Made by a program: the position numbers and the translations under genes. 64,000 nucleotides of DNA from contig JAIBBC010000001.1 in assembly GCA_019694875.1 (NCBI GenBank), forward strand, positions 620,001-684,000, in the 5' to 3' direction. Below, piece after piece: positions 50,012-61,100 of the stretch (within the stretch, counting starts at the first letter, position 1; each line of letters opens with the position of its first letter). The DNA comes from Cyclobacteriaceae bacterium. GTDB taxonomy: Bacteria; Bacteroidota; Bacteroidia; Cytophagales; Cyclobacteriaceae. Below the pieces are notes generated by a model. That model did no database searches and was not told where the DNA came from. It was given only the letters and a program-made list of their open reading frames with translations.

Positions 50012-52670
50012 GTGATTCTATCGGTTCATTCTTAATTACGTTAGGAGAACCTTCACTTATATTGACCTTACCACCTTTAGAATGGGGTCGATACAACATA
50101 ATATGCTTTCCAAATCCAGGAAGTGCAGTCTCTTCGGTAGAAGTACAAATTGGTATTAGGTTATGTTCCTTACAGAATTTTAGCAACTCGTATCTATTTG
50201 GACCATCCACCCTGGCAATTTCATCAATTGCAATCGGGACTCTATTGCTTGGATCATTAATTGCGAGCTTGTTTATCACAGAAGCAATAATCACCATGCG
50301 TATCATAATATCTGTTCCAGTAGATTCAACCTGCTCTTTAAGGTCCACTGTTCGTTCTTTTCCATCCTTTGTTAAATGCAATTCGATGTCAAAAAGCTCT
50401 TCAAACTCAATTTTTCTACCAGAATCCAGGTATGCGTTTAACGTTTTTAAGTTCTCAGAATAATCAAAGTCAAAGTTGATTTGAGGTTGAATTTCCTGAA
50501 TTGCACTTATTCTCTTGAGATCATCGATAATTCGCGTGGTCTCATGTAGAACAATTTTCAAAGATTCTATATCAGAGATTTTTATTCGGGACAATTTAGT
50601 ATTGAATTTATTCGTCACGAACTCTTTAAACTCATGAAATCGCTTCAATAGCAAATAGGCGGGATTAGCGAATTGTGTACTAATTGCGTGAAGTATTGTT
50701 TCAACACTTTTTTGTTTTTCAGAAAGGCAAGCAATCTCTTCTTCTACAAATTTGATGAAAAGGTTTTCGTCTGCTTCCTGGCTCCTTATTCTTTGTTTCA
50801 AGCTATTAAAAACAGCGTCTTTTTTTGTTTTAAGTTCACTACGGTCAGAAACTGTAACGGTAATCTTGCTATAAATCTGAGCCAGGGTATCTGTTGTTTC
50901 AATGGAATTTGGTTCAAGTTCAATTTTCTCTGTTTCAACTTTCCATCTTTTTAACTCCGAAATTTCACTTTCCAGCGTCTTCCTCGCCTCAGTGATCATA
51001 GGAATGGAAGCTGACTTGCGGTCAATATCTTCTGACAAAAGAGCTAAATCCTTTTCGATTTGATGCTTAGTAGAGCTCGTCTTTGCGAAAAGTTCCTTCA
51101 GTTTTGTTAGCTCTTCTTTAAGAGAAGGTACAGACTCAATTAATTGTATTTTTTGTTTGATTGCTGAAATTTCAGAATTGAGATTCTTTAATTCAGTTCT
51201 TGCGTTTTCCGAATTCTGTGCTACCGGAAGAAGCTCCTCAAACTCTTTTAGCTCCTTTCTTAGTAAGACTAATTTTTCAGAAAGCTCTTCAATCGAAGGA
51301 ATTGGTTTGCTCTTAAAATTCTTAGGAAGAGTGATTCGACCGTCAAAAAACATCATTGTTTGGCCAATGGAATCAACAGGTTTTTCAATCAATTCACTCG
51401 ACAAGCTTGAAAACTCATTTGACAAGATTCCATTTACAATCTCCTTATCCGATTGCTTGCTTGAGATCTTATGAATTAATTGATTTGAATATCCATTGAT
51501 CTGATTTTCAAGTGCATTTGAGGTGGACTTCAGTTCAGAAATCTTATTCTCAATTTGCTTGACAGAGATAACTTCAGTTCTTGTAATACTTGCTTCAAGT
51601 ATTCTCCGCTTATCATCAAGATTTAGAAATGCCTGATTTAAAAAATCTAGCCCTTCATATGAGTCAATTTCATTTAGTTTAGATTGTATTCTATTTTGTG
51701 TCTCAACAATTTTGCTCAATTCTGTCTGCATCCCGCCAATCTCCCGGTCTAGTTTCTGCTTCCTTGGAATCAGTTCGTGTAATTCATTCTGCACCAGCTC
51801 TATTTCTTTCTTCTTTTGGAAATATCTCAATTCCAAGTCTGCAAGTATGGAAGGGTACTGAATATTGAAGGCAAATAAAAGTTCGGAGAGTATCTTGGTT
51901 CTTGCCCTATGTTGATTAACCAGTTCACGAAATTCCGTGAATTCCTTTTGGATGCTTGAGATTGACTTAATGTCATTGTTAATCCTCAACAGGTCATTAA
52001 TATCTTTCCGACTCTTTTGTGAAAAATTTAATGTTTGTCCATCCCTGCTGTCGGCTACGATCAGCGCTTCCTTCAGCGTTTTGTTGTTAATAAGTTTTGA
52101 GTTGATAAGATAGCGGTAGATTTTAGAAAAATTATTGCTGAGTCCGTCAGTTATTACGGCATTTTCCAGCCATACTACTCCATTATTTCTGCGTCCACGC
52201 TGGTATACAAAATTGAAGACCTCACGTTTATCCTTAAACCCCTCGATGGTAATTCCTGATGTAATCAATCGGGAGTACATCTCTTCAAACTTTAGTATCA
52301 CTTGACGATTTTCCTGATTCTTGATGAACAGCTCATCTTTATACTCATTATCAATTCGATAATACTCTAACTCGCCATCATTATTCCTTTTAAGAAGAAT
52401 ACAATAATATCGCTGCTTATAAATTTCAAAAATGACATAGCTATCTGTATATGAGGGGAAATAATGATGAATTGTATCCTTATCTCCTGGTTTGTTATCT
52501 ATAAAAGACATTCTCTTTCCATCAATGATGAAAAGAAAATTCAGAGCAAAAACCAGTGTGCTTTTACCAACATTATTAGGACCAATTACTTGAATGGAGT
52601 CAGCATCATTAAATCTGATAGCAGCCTTGCCATAAGTAGTTGAGTTTAGTATGATAATTCGGTTCAGCAT
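49998..52670 (-). CDS. SMC-like ATPase (MksB/JetC-like, compact)
   Basis: An 890-aa SMC-type ATPase with Walker A GPNNVGKST (residues 30-38), long coiled coils (about 230-720) around a hinge-like region near 420-480, and a C-terminal head with Walker B VPIAIDE (811-817). The ABC signature is unusual: ESTGTD at about 782-787 instead of LSGG. MksB/JetC proteins are usually 950-1100 aa. It is the first gene of a four-gene operon with all genes overlapping. It would encircle and extrude DNA. Confidence 0.8.
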   Translation of the reverse strand: MLNRIIILNSTTYGKAAIRFNDADSIQVIGPNNVGKSTLVFALNFLFIIDGKRMSFIDNKPGDKDTIHHYFPSYTDSYVIFEIYKQRYYCILLKRNNDGELEYYRIDNEYKDELFIKNQENRQVILKFEEMYSRLITSGITIEGFKDKREVFNFVYQRGRRNNGVVWLENAVITDGLSNNFSKIYRYLINSKLINNKTLKEALIVADSRDGQTLNFSQKSRKDINDLLRINNDIKSISSIQKEFTEFRELVNQHRARTKILSELLFAFNIQYPSILADLELRYFQKKKEIELVQNELHELIPRKQKLDREIGGMQTELSKIVETQNRIQSKLNEIDSYEGLDFLNQAFLNLDDKRRILEASITRTEVISVKQIENKISELKSTSNALENQINGYSNQLIHKISSKQSDKEIVNGILSNEFSSLSSELIEKPVDSIGQTMMFFDGRITLPKNFKSKPIPSIEELSEKLVLLRKELKEFEELLPVAQNSENARTELKNLNSEISAIKQKIQLIESVPSLKEELTKLKELFAKTSSTKHQIEKDLALLSEDIDRKSASIPMITEARKTLESEISELKRWKVETEKIELEPNSIETTDTLAQIYSKITVTVSDRSELKTKKDAVFNSLKQRIRSQEADENLFIKFVEEEIACLSEKQKSVETILHAISTQFANPAYLLLKRFHEFKEFVTNKFNTKLSRIKISDIESLKIVLHETTRIIDDLKRISAIQEIQPQINFDFDYSENLKTLNAYLDSGRKIEFEELFDIELHLTKDGKERTVDLKEQVESTGTDIMIRMVIIASVINKLAINDPSNRVPIAIDEIARVDGPNRYELLKFCKEHNLIPICTSTEETALPGFGKHIMLYRPHSKGGKVNISEGSPNVIKNEPIESHERA

Positions 52671-52890
52671 AGGAGGTAGCAGGGTAAAGTCAAAAAACGT
52701 ACCACAGGCTTTTTAGCCTAGAGTAAGTTATTACTTCATCATGACAATTACTGTCGGAATGCCTAAAAGTGCTAAATCAAAGAAATATGCAATAAAATTT
52801 AGGATGGGCTCCTGTTACAAGTTAAAGATTTGATTGGATATCGCTTCAGTTTCGAATCGTTATTCGTTAGACTGATCCATGAAGGTAAAT
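52671..52890. other. 220-bp spacer between two defence operons
   Basis: No gene was seen. It holds the 5' region of the SMC-like operon and follows the stop of the 603-aa HEPN-type gene. No clear promoter box or terminator hairpin was recognised. Confidence 0.4.
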
Positions 52891-54702
52891 TCAGTCTTCT
52901 GCTTCTGGAAATTCTGGAGGATCCTCTGATTCGAGTTTCTCTAGCATTTCAGTAATACTTTTATACCTGTTTCCTTTGGCGGCTCTTGATAAGATATTTC
53001 TAAACTTTAGCACCATTCGTGGAAGTGTTAATAGAACTTTTTGAACCGCTTTCCTTTGAAACACTCCGTTATGCTCAATCAAATTCCTCTGTTCATAAGC
53101 TTCAAATAGGATTGATGAATAGAACTCATATGCGCTTTGAAATTTAACTTCAGTGGATGATTCAATTTGCCATTTAAGTTGCTTTGTGACGTAAGGATGC
53201 TTAATTAATTTGTGCGCTCTTTTAAAATCAAAATCAGTTACCAGTCCTGGGTGAAGCATTTTCCATAGCTCTTCTCTTGTTACCCCAAAACGCTCTGGCT
53301 CTAAAGAGGGGCCTGATGATTGATTGTAAAGAATGTGAAATGCCAGGCCAAAGTTCACAAACGCGAACGAAACTTCTGAAGAACGACTCAAGATCTTACT
53401 TATTTTCTCTCGAATTAAGGCGGCATCATAGTTGTCAGAGTCAAAAAAGCACTCAAGATACCTCCAGAAGGAAACTAATCTTTCATCTTGGGAGTGCGAG
53501 CTTAATGCTTTAAAGTATAGCTTTTCAGTTTCAATCAATCTTTTGGTGATGGAGTTATCAATCCCATCCAAGAAGGTAGTCATCTTACTCTCATTAAATC
53601 GTTTTGAATTTCCATCTCTAACAATTTTAGGAAAGTTCGACTTCCGAATAAAATTCCTGTCTCCACCTATAATGTAATCTTCAGTATCTAAAGTGGCCTC
53701 TACGTTGTGTGTAATGTTAAAGAACATTAAAGCTTGACGAATCTTGCTGAGAGCTTCAAGCATTGAACCCGTTTCGTCACCTTTTAAAACTTTTGTCTCT
53801 GCAAATAACCTCCTTCTTCCAGTAAAAAAAGAGTAAAACCCTTTCTGAGTCTTTTTTGTAACATATTTTTTTCTCAATTGATTTGAGAAAATGACTCCGT
53901 CATACTCAAGTTCGATTTTTGCATAAGCACTGACATTCTTAAGTGGAAACACAAGGGTCCTTTCGTGTTGAGAATTTTTAAATAGAAAGTAGATTCCTTC
54001 AAATTGTTGCTTAAGATTTCGTTTATCAAGATATTTTTTCGAAGCCTCATAAAAGGCTTCTGGATTATTTTTAAACTCAAGTAGTTCTGGTGGAAGGGGA
54101 GCCTTCGTCTCAACTTTATCACCCGTAATTTTAATGTCCCTTTCAAAAATCCTCTTGAAAAGCTCATTCAACTCTTTAATTGTAAATCCTGAAAAGACGA
54201 ATTCAGTAACAATAATTGGAGTATAGTATTTTATCTTCTCAACATGTCCGTGACTTGGTTTATTAAGGGGCTCTTTGCACAGAATTACTTTTATAATTTC
54301 ATCAAGAGCATTCTGGAACATCGTCTTATCCAAGTCAGTGATAAAAGCTCTTAGAAGTAAGATTAGCTCTTGTCTGGTTTCATCCTTCCTTATTTTATTT
54401 CCTTTGAATAGAGGTGAGATTTTATTCCAGTGGTCTAAATAGTACCCTTTAATTAGCCAATCCTTTACTTTCAAGTACTTATTCTTTGAATAGTAGTCAA
54501 TGTATTTGTTGGAGTGGGTCGTATAGTTTTCAAGTTGAAAAAGAATCTTCTCCAGTAATGACTTGTGATTTTCTAGATTATGAGAGCCAATATCATCTAA
54601 ATCTTGACTTGTGAATTCAAAGTAATCTGTAAAAAAATTAGCCTTGTCCGAAACGGCAATGTCTGGGTGACTAATTCTATTTTTAAAATGATACTTCGTC
54701 AC
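52891..54702 (-). CDS. Large HEPN-motif protein, defence candidate
   Basis: A 603-aa protein of unknown family. Near the C-terminus the motif RNLIEH (R539 to H544, Rx4H) lies in a helical region with a preceding FWRYLECFFD segment, the pattern of HEPN/Apea-type RNase domains. The first 330 residues are helical then beta-rich and unassigned. It starts with GTG at 54702, 4 bases after the previous gene, which also has an Rx4H motif. HEPN toxins often cut RNA in abortive infection. The motif is seen; RNase activity is inferred. Confidence 0.55.
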   Translation of the reverse strand: MTKYHFKNRISHPDIAVSDKANFFTDYFEFTSQDLDDIGSHNLENHKSLLEKILFQLENYTTHSNKYIDYYSKNKYLKVKDWLIKGYYLDHWNKISPLFKGNKIRKDETRQELILLLRAFITDLDKTMFQNALDEIIKVILCKEPLNKPSHGHVEKIKYYTPIIVTEFVFSGFTIKELNELFKRIFERDIKITGDKVETKAPLPPELLEFKNNPEAFYEASKKYLDKRNLKQQFEGIYFLFKNSQHERTLVFPLKNVSAYAKIELEYDGVIFSNQLRKKYVTKKTQKGFYSFFTGRRRLFAETKVLKGDETGSMLEALSKIRQALMFFNITHNVEATLDTEDYIIGGDRNFIRKSNFPKIVRDGNSKRFNESKMTTFLDGIDNSITKRLIETEKLYFKALSSHSQDERLVSFWRYLECFFDSDNYDAALIREKISKILSRSSEVSFAFVNFGLAFHILYNQSSGPSLEPERFGVTREELWKMLHPGLVTDFDFKRAHKLIKHPYVTKQLKWQIESSTEVKFQSAYEFYSSILFEAYEQRNLIEHNGVFQRKAVQKVLLTLPRMVLKFRNILSRAAKGNRYKSITEMLEKLESEDPPEFPEAED

Positions 54703-54706
54703 TGAA

Positions 54707-55531
54707 CTATTTCAATTGTGTTAGGATATCAGACAGATACTTTAGTAACGAAATACACTTCAGACTATTAAGTTCTGTTCCATAAGATTTGTCAACACCA
54801 TGAAGGATCTCATGCCGATTTAATCTTATAGGAAATTCGTGGAGATCGATCTCTCTTGCTATAATAGGTGTGTTAGAAGTCAAAGGAGAAATAAGCAACT
54901 CTACTGTTGACTCGGATATTTTAATAATCTCTGCCGATATTTCAGGTAAATATGTCTTTCTATCTTTAATGAAAAACTTCTTGTTGAAAAAGTCATGACT
55001 AATTCCGTCTACCTGGGATAAGGTACTTGGTATAGAGAGAGAGTAAAGCTTTTTCAGATGACCTGATTCAATATCACGAAATAAATGACTCCTGTCCGGG
55101 TGTCTCTCGCAAAGATTATCAATGATTGCCTCTAAGTTCTCCGAATAATATTCAGATAAACATGAATCTAGCTCATCAATTCGTTCCTCACGGATTAGCA
55201 AACCAAGATATTCGTAAAACGTGAGTGCATTATCCGATTCAACATACCATCCATATTTTGAGAGCAGGAGAAGGACTTCCGGAGTACCTTCTACCAAATC
55301 CTTCAATCTTATACCAAGCCCTCGGAAAGTTTCAAATTGCTTCGTAAAGGCGCTAATGTGTTCTGAAACATGAAGCGCAGCGATCTGCTGGCTTAACAAA
55401 CTCAAAGACTCAATCACCCGAACTTGCGCTGGTATTTCGGGAACTATGCTTTTAAATTTTTCGGCTATTTCAGCAACCTTCCTGTATGGCTCCATGGCCT
55501 TATGTAATGTCTCGAGACTTTTTGGAATCAT
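54707..55531 (-). CDS. HEPN-like (RHEILH motif) protein
   Basis: A 274-aa helical protein. The C-terminal LNRHEILHGVDKSYGTELNS-type segment (Rx4H: R239 to H244) followed by a helix LKCISLLKYLSDIL is the pattern seen in many uncharacterised phage-defence proteins with a HEPN-like end. The N-terminal half is helical without a named domain. It lies 104 bases after the SIR2 gene and 4 bases before the large HEPN gene, so all three may be one unit. The toxin role is inferred. Confidence 0.55.
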   Translation of the reverse strand: MIPKSLETLHKAMEPYRKVAEIAEKFKSIVPEIPAQVRVIESLSLLSQQIAALHVSEHISAFTKQFETFRGLGIRLKDLVEGTPEVLLLLSKYGWYVESDNALTFYEYLGLLIREERIDELDSCLSEYYSENLEAIIDNLCERHPDRSHLFRDIESGHLKKLYSLSIPSTLSQVDGISHDFFNKKFFIKDRKTYLPEISAEIIKISESTVELLISPLTSNTPIIAREIDLHEFPIRLNRHEILHGVDKSYGTELNSLKCISLLKYLSDILTQLK

Positions 55532-55635
55532 CTCTGTTATCCTTTGGTTTCAACAAAGTTCCAAAGATTATTAGGTCATTTCAACATACAAAGGTGGAAT
55601 TTCATGACAACTTCTGTCGTTTTCGGGAGAGCATT

Positions 55636-56877
55636 TTACCCAAGCAACTCAGCTAAAATCATCTCCTTGTTCTGACATGCCTCCAATAAACCATTGTACC
55701 AAACACTTAATGGAATTTCTGGCTGTGACGAAGACTGAAAAGTATTGGTCCTTCGGAAATGATACACCATTTTCGGCAGTCCTCCTTTATTCATAAGATG
55801 TGCGTTGTACGGAACCGTCTCGTGCAATCCGAAGGCCCAACTATCAGTCCTAAACTCTAATCCTTCTTTATCCATCTCCGCATAATCAATTACAACAACT
55901 TTGCGTTTCTTTTTATCAAATCTGTTTGCTGCAATGCACTTATTAAGGTGCTTGTCACTAAATCCATATCCGAGGAATAAAATGGAATCAGCTTCGAAAG
56001 CTGCTCGCACAGTCTGCGAATAGTATGACATGAAAGGATCTCTCACAAGCTGATTTGTTTTGTCGAGACCTGCGATAATAGAAGAGTTTAAGTGGCTATT
56101 GCCCTCACTCGACATGTTATCATTTCTACCGGAAGAGTTGCTTTGAAATGTTGAGCTCAGATCAGGATTCCAAAATATTTTATGCATTTCACTTTTGGTT
56201 CCAACCATATCAAAATGAATTGATCCATGTAATTGGTAGTGAAAATTCCAGGGATGGGCTAAAAGCCTTTGTTTATCAAATTCACCGGTATCAATGTCAA
56301 ATCCTGTTTCAAGTTCAGGGCAAACGGAGAGAATTACATTATCATAGTTAAGATTTACTATACCCAGTTCAAACTCAGACCTCAGCGCGGCAAAAAAATT
56401 TTTCAAAAGATCTAACTGTTTCTGTTTCCCTGAAATTGTTCTTCCGAGATCTCTTAGGTGATCAAGCAGATTGTCTACCAGACGTCCATGAAGTATGCCG
56501 AAGTCGCTACCAGTAGCAACAGCTCTTCTCTTCCCCCAATGAAGAATTTCCGGGAAGCCTTCAATGTCAACAATAAATGCATTCAAGTGTCTATTATTCG
56601 TACCTTCTCGATCCAATGCAATAGTTTGTAACTGCTGCATGCCGAACAACAGATGCTCAAAATTCATTAAAACATTTAATCTGTTATTTGGATTCGCTTG
56701 ATAATACTGATGAACCTTGTCTTTGTAATAGGTGTATAAACTTTTCGTTAAATCATCCCCAAGTGGAAAAATTTTTAAAGCCCACTGATCAAATAGTTTA
56801 TCAATATCTGAAACTGTTGGCATTCCGAAGTCACGGGAAGCGCCAGCCCCAACAACAACTAGTAATTTTTTCTTCAT
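55636..56877 (-). CDS. SIR2-family NADase-like defence protein
   Basis: A 413-aa SIR2-like protein. The NAD-binding start is GAGAS (residues 9-13), followed by the conserved LNYDN, LHGSIHF and FLGYGFSDKHL motifs of SIR2_2-type proteins, which in defence systems such as Thoeris and DSR break down NAD on infection. Classic deacetylase zinc cysteines are absent. It is divergent from the DUF2971 gene by 167 bases and precedes two HEPN-type genes. Family is firm; NAD depletion is inferred. Confidence 0.88.
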   Translation of the reverse strand: MKKKLLVVVGAGASRDFGMPTVSDIDKLFDQWALKIFPLGDDLTKSLYTYYKDKVHQYYQANPNNRLNVLMNFEHLLFGMQQLQTIALDREGTNNRHLNAFIVDIEGFPEILHWGKRRAVATGSDFGILHGRLVDNLLDHLRDLGRTISGKQKQLDLLKNFFAALRSEFELGIVNLNYDNVILSVCPELETGFDIDTGEFDKQRLLAHPWNFHYQLHGSIHFDMVGTKSEMHKIFWNPDLSSTFQSNSSGRNDNMSSEGNSHLNSSIIAGLDKTNQLVRDPFMSYYSQTVRAAFEADSILFLGYGFSDKHLNKCIAANRFDKKKRKVVVIDYAEMDKEGLEFRTDSWAFGLHETVPYNAHLMNKGGLPKMVYHFRRTNTFQSSSQPEIPLSVWYNGLLEACQNKEMILAELLG

Positions 56878-57044
56878 GAATAATAGGGGATAGAGAAGGC
56901 ACTTACAAAAACAGTGTTGGCTGTTTCCTTAGCTTTTTCATACTCAATAAAATGTCTTTTAAGATAACTTATTTATTCGTCTTAATCGTGGCCTTAGACA
57001 ATAGCTGCGATAAAGATTTATTAAATTGATAAAAATGAAAAGAT

Positions 57045-58037
57045 ATGGAAATCACTCAGAAAGAATTGAAAATTCAGACCCAACTTAAAAGACTTCTTTC
57101 AGGTGTACTATTTAAATCAGCAAGAGCTGGCAATGATGATGGCGTTAATCAATCTCACTTTTTGATTTTACCTGACAATTCCAACCTTTATCATAGCCAA
57201 TATTGTTACAAGGAAAAACCAAAGTTTATTCACTTCACCAGCCTTGATAAACTTAAATCAATTATCAGAAGTAAGTCACTTCGACTGTATAATCTGCACA
57301 ACTTGAATGATCCTCGTGAGTATTCTTTTGCTGGAGATTTAATGGAGTTTAACGCGGCAAACAGAGCGGATGCGAAAGAAAACATGTTTCTTCTTTCCAT
57401 GTGCAAGACAGACATTCTCAGAGGCCCGCTCGGAGATGAATTCAATATGTGGCGACTCTATGGCGCGTACGGCAAGGGGGTTTGCATCCAATTTGATTTT
57501 TCAATGAATAAATTAGACTGTTGGAGAGATTACTTTTTAAGCAAGGTTTTTTATGGTGCATCTTCAAAAACAAATTTGAAGGAGTTAAACAAAATGCTCT
57601 CTAAACTTGAAAATGATCGACCTAAAACGACAATTGATTTAGGCCAGATCGTTGCCTTTCATAAATCAAATCTCTATAAACTTGAAAAGGAAGTAAGGCT
57701 TGTTTTCGACAATAGAAAAAAGAAGGTCCACGGTGCCAGGCAATACTCAGAATCATCTGGCGAGCTATTATCTCCAATTTTAAGTCAGGATTTAGGAAGG
57801 TCTGCTGAAACCAACAAAACAATAAAGTATCTGGAGCTACCAATCTACCATGAGAGCTTCAATTTTATTTCTGAAAATATTCCTATACCAAAGATTGAAA
57901 AGGTAATTCTTGGATTTACTCATACTGACTATTTCGAGGATGTTTCGAAAGAAATAAATACAATAATTGACGATAATCTAGGTTACAAGGTAAAAGTTGA
58001 GCTAAGTAGGGTCGCAAAGTATTACTTCGAGAAGTAG
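57045..58037 (+). CDS. DUF2971 protein
   Basis: A 330-aa protein with the DUF2971 pattern: FIHFTSLDKLKSIIRSKSLR and NLNDPREYSFAGD, then MWRLYGAYGKGVCIQFD. DUF2971 proteins are common in defence islands and of unknown activity. It is divergent from the SIR2 gene and followed by the SEC-C protein 73 bases downstream on the same strand, so it may pair with either. Family call is clear. Confidence 0.85.
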   Translation: MEITQKELKIQTQLKRLLSGVLFKSARAGNDDGVNQSHFLILPDNSNLYHSQYCYKEKPKFIHFTSLDKLKSIIRSKSLRLYNLHNLNDPREYSFAGDLMEFNAANRADAKENMFLLSMCKTDILRGPLGDEFNMWRLYGAYGKGVCIQFDFSMNKLDCWRDYFLSKVFYGASSKTNLKELNKMLSKLENDRPKTTIDLGQIVAFHKSNLYKLEKEVRLVFDNRKKKVHGARQYSESSGELLSPILSQDLGRSAETNKTIKYLELPIYHESFNFISENIPIPKIEKVILGFTHTDYFEDVSKEINTIIDDNLGYKVKVELSRVAKYYFEK

Positions 58038-58110
58038 AAGCTTTGAATTCGTGTTCTCTGAACCAAGAATTCTCTAAACATGTTCCATCAATTGCAACCC
58101 CTAATTTAAA

Positions 58111-61100
58111 ATGAAACCAGGAAGAAATGACCCGTGCCCGTGTGGAAGCAAGCTTAAATACAAAAAGTGTTGTATTGACAAGCCATTTGATTTTGAATTT
58201 AAGAATGATGGTAAAGCTTCTGTGGATCCATTTATTACTAAGTATGATTCGATTGATCTACTTCAATCAGTTGCGGCTCTTTCGATTCTACAAGAAAATC
58301 ATGGCAAAAATATTAGATTGGAAATACTGACTTTAGAAATATTAAAACATTTCCATTCTAGCACAGTTAAATCGTCAATTGGTGACCTTAAAGAGTTTAC
58401 GGATAAAAATTATGCCTCTCATTATCTTGAGGACCCTGTCACAAATCTTTTCACGGATTTAATAACATATCACGGTGGGGATTTTCTGATATTCCCCGGA
58501 ATCACAGAAACGGGATCATTCATACTTTCCAATTTATTAACGTCCGTCTTTCAGTGGCCGTGGTCAAATATTCCAGATCAATATAGATCAAATTGCAAGC
58601 ACGCTATTTCATTCATCTTAAATGTTTCTAATAGCATAGCTTCCAAGATGAATTATCAAAGGTATCAAATGAGATATTCAAAGTCTGAGCAAATTGAATT
58701 CCCCGTAGAAAGCAGGTTCAACGAAGTAAGGCAAAGCGTCCTGATAACTAACAAAGAAATGATATCCATCTTAGATGAAAATGGAATATCGAGAGATGTT
58801 ATATCAGCTTTCACCATTGACCTCAAAAAGGACGATTTTGCCACAGCGACAGTTGAAGACAACCAACTATTTGAACGGCCAATTATTAAAGTAGATTCTG
58901 GATATCTTATTATCGCTCCAACCTTATTAAGCCTATCGTTAACTAATTTCATTTGGAATGAGGCAAAAGCGTTTAAATGCATAGAAGAAGTGGAAGATGC
59001 TTATAAAGGTGTTTTGTGGAACGAGGCGCAATTTCGACTGACTCGTTTAGGATTTAAAAGCTTAAAATCTGATGAAAGTTTAAATGTCAGTCTTGGTGAT
59101 TTTGAAGGTTTGTATTCGTTTGATCAAGATAAGATAGCCCACGTAAGACTGATTTCTTCATCAAGAGTTTCTAAAGACCAGCAAAACTCCTCACGAAAAT
59201 CGTCTGATGAAATCATCAACGAAATAAAGCAAAACCCTAAATACGCAGATTTTAACTTTTTATACCTCCCTCTGATTTCAAATAACGGTCAGGATTTTGC
59301 TTTTCCAATAATGAAGCAAAAAAGCGCCAAGATATTGACAATTCAACTCTTTGAATTAAGCATTTTGGGAGATTTGGAGGAGACGGATGCTGTTGGATTG
59401 TGGAACTTTGCAACGGCATTAGATGAGCAGTTGCCCAACAGGCCAATGATGAACTTTTCATTTCTTGACCTGTATAAAATTTATAAAGACAAAGATCAAT
59501 CATTCTATGTATCGGATGATAGCAAAGATAACCACATCTATGTTCAACCAGGATTTGGAGCAGAATTAATTTTTGAAGCCAAACAAAAAAGAGATGCTCA
59601 TTCAAGTATTATTGAGAAAGCAGAGAAGTTTGGAAGGTCTCCTGTTATACGTAAGGAGAAGTACGCACCAATTTACTATAATCGAAATGATCTGATAAAT
59701 GGTGAATTGAGATTCCTTGTTGAAGGATTTTATCAGCCAATTTGGGTTGAGCCTGGATTCGATTTAAAGGATATAAAAGGTGACTTTAGGAATACAGTAT
59801 TTGAAATTAATGATGCTATTGCATATTGGTTGTGGCAGTTGTGTGGCGAGATCAGAGAGTATCTCAAAGAATTACCGCACAAGTCTCTCAAAATTTCCTT
59901 TACACTTAATCCTCAAGAAAAATTTGAATCCTTTGAACGAGACTTCAAACGTCTTCCGGATTTGTTTAAGAAATTTAGTTGGAAAGTATCTAAGTCGACA
60001 GTTAACATCCAGATACCAGGAGACGTAGTAGCATATTTGTACGGATCAGATAATGAGGGAGAAAGAAATCTTGTAAAGGCTATGGTCTATTCTTTCAACG
60101 ATTTGCTTTTATTCAATAATCTGCAAATCATCCCCTCAGCTTCTATTGAGACAATTGTTGATAAGTCTGCTCCACTTGGAATGAAGAAGAAATTCTTTGT
60201 CTTGGATTCAAATGATAACATGCTAGTGGATCAGCGAGATTTAGTTGATGCTAGATATGTACAAGCATACAATGTAAATGTCGTATTAAATTCGATTGTT
60301 TCTGGATTAGGCTCAGATGCCCCACCTGTTGGAGTATTAAAAACCAAGCAGGAGAAATTAAAGTTAATCAGAGACATAGTTATAAGGTCACTATTACCCT
60401 CATTAAAGAGAAAAACTTCGCTGTATAATTGCGATGAGTTACTCTGTACTCTTTTGACACTGAATGAAAGTCTTATCGAGAGAAGAGAATTTTACAAAAT
60501 TCAAACACCTTCTCGTATTGCGTGTTTTGTTTCAGCTGAACAACATGCCGTTGACTTAAAACGAACTATTTCAAAAATCAATGAAGCGACATTATCTATT
60601 CGTTGTTTAGTCGAACACGTTGCAGCAGAACAAGCAAGGGGAAAAAATCAATTAAGTACTACCGCTTTAGATGAGATGGTTGCAATAATGGATCAAATAA
60701 TTGCTTGGGGACTCGTTGGAGACCAATTAAATTACGACCTATTTGATTTTGAAGTTGGGATCCTTCCATCTGGAAGAGTGGGTACAGAAAAGTCTAAAGT
60801 AAATTCTATTCTTGATCCATACACTAGCAAGAAAATTGAAGAGGATATTCAGGACATGCTTAATTCCTATGACTCAGTTTTTTCCCAAAGAACTCAGGAC
60901 GAGGGGAAAGATATTCCCGACTTTATAGATAAGTCATTCCTTAAAGAATTCAATATTAGCCTTACGAGGATTTGTAAATTAGTTGAGATCTTGGCCATTC
61001 TAGGATTTACGAATAACCAAAGTTACTTTAGAATCTCGTTAAAAGATCTTAAGGACCATATTAAAGATTCTTTCTCTGAAGCTGAGCTTATGATTGGGCT

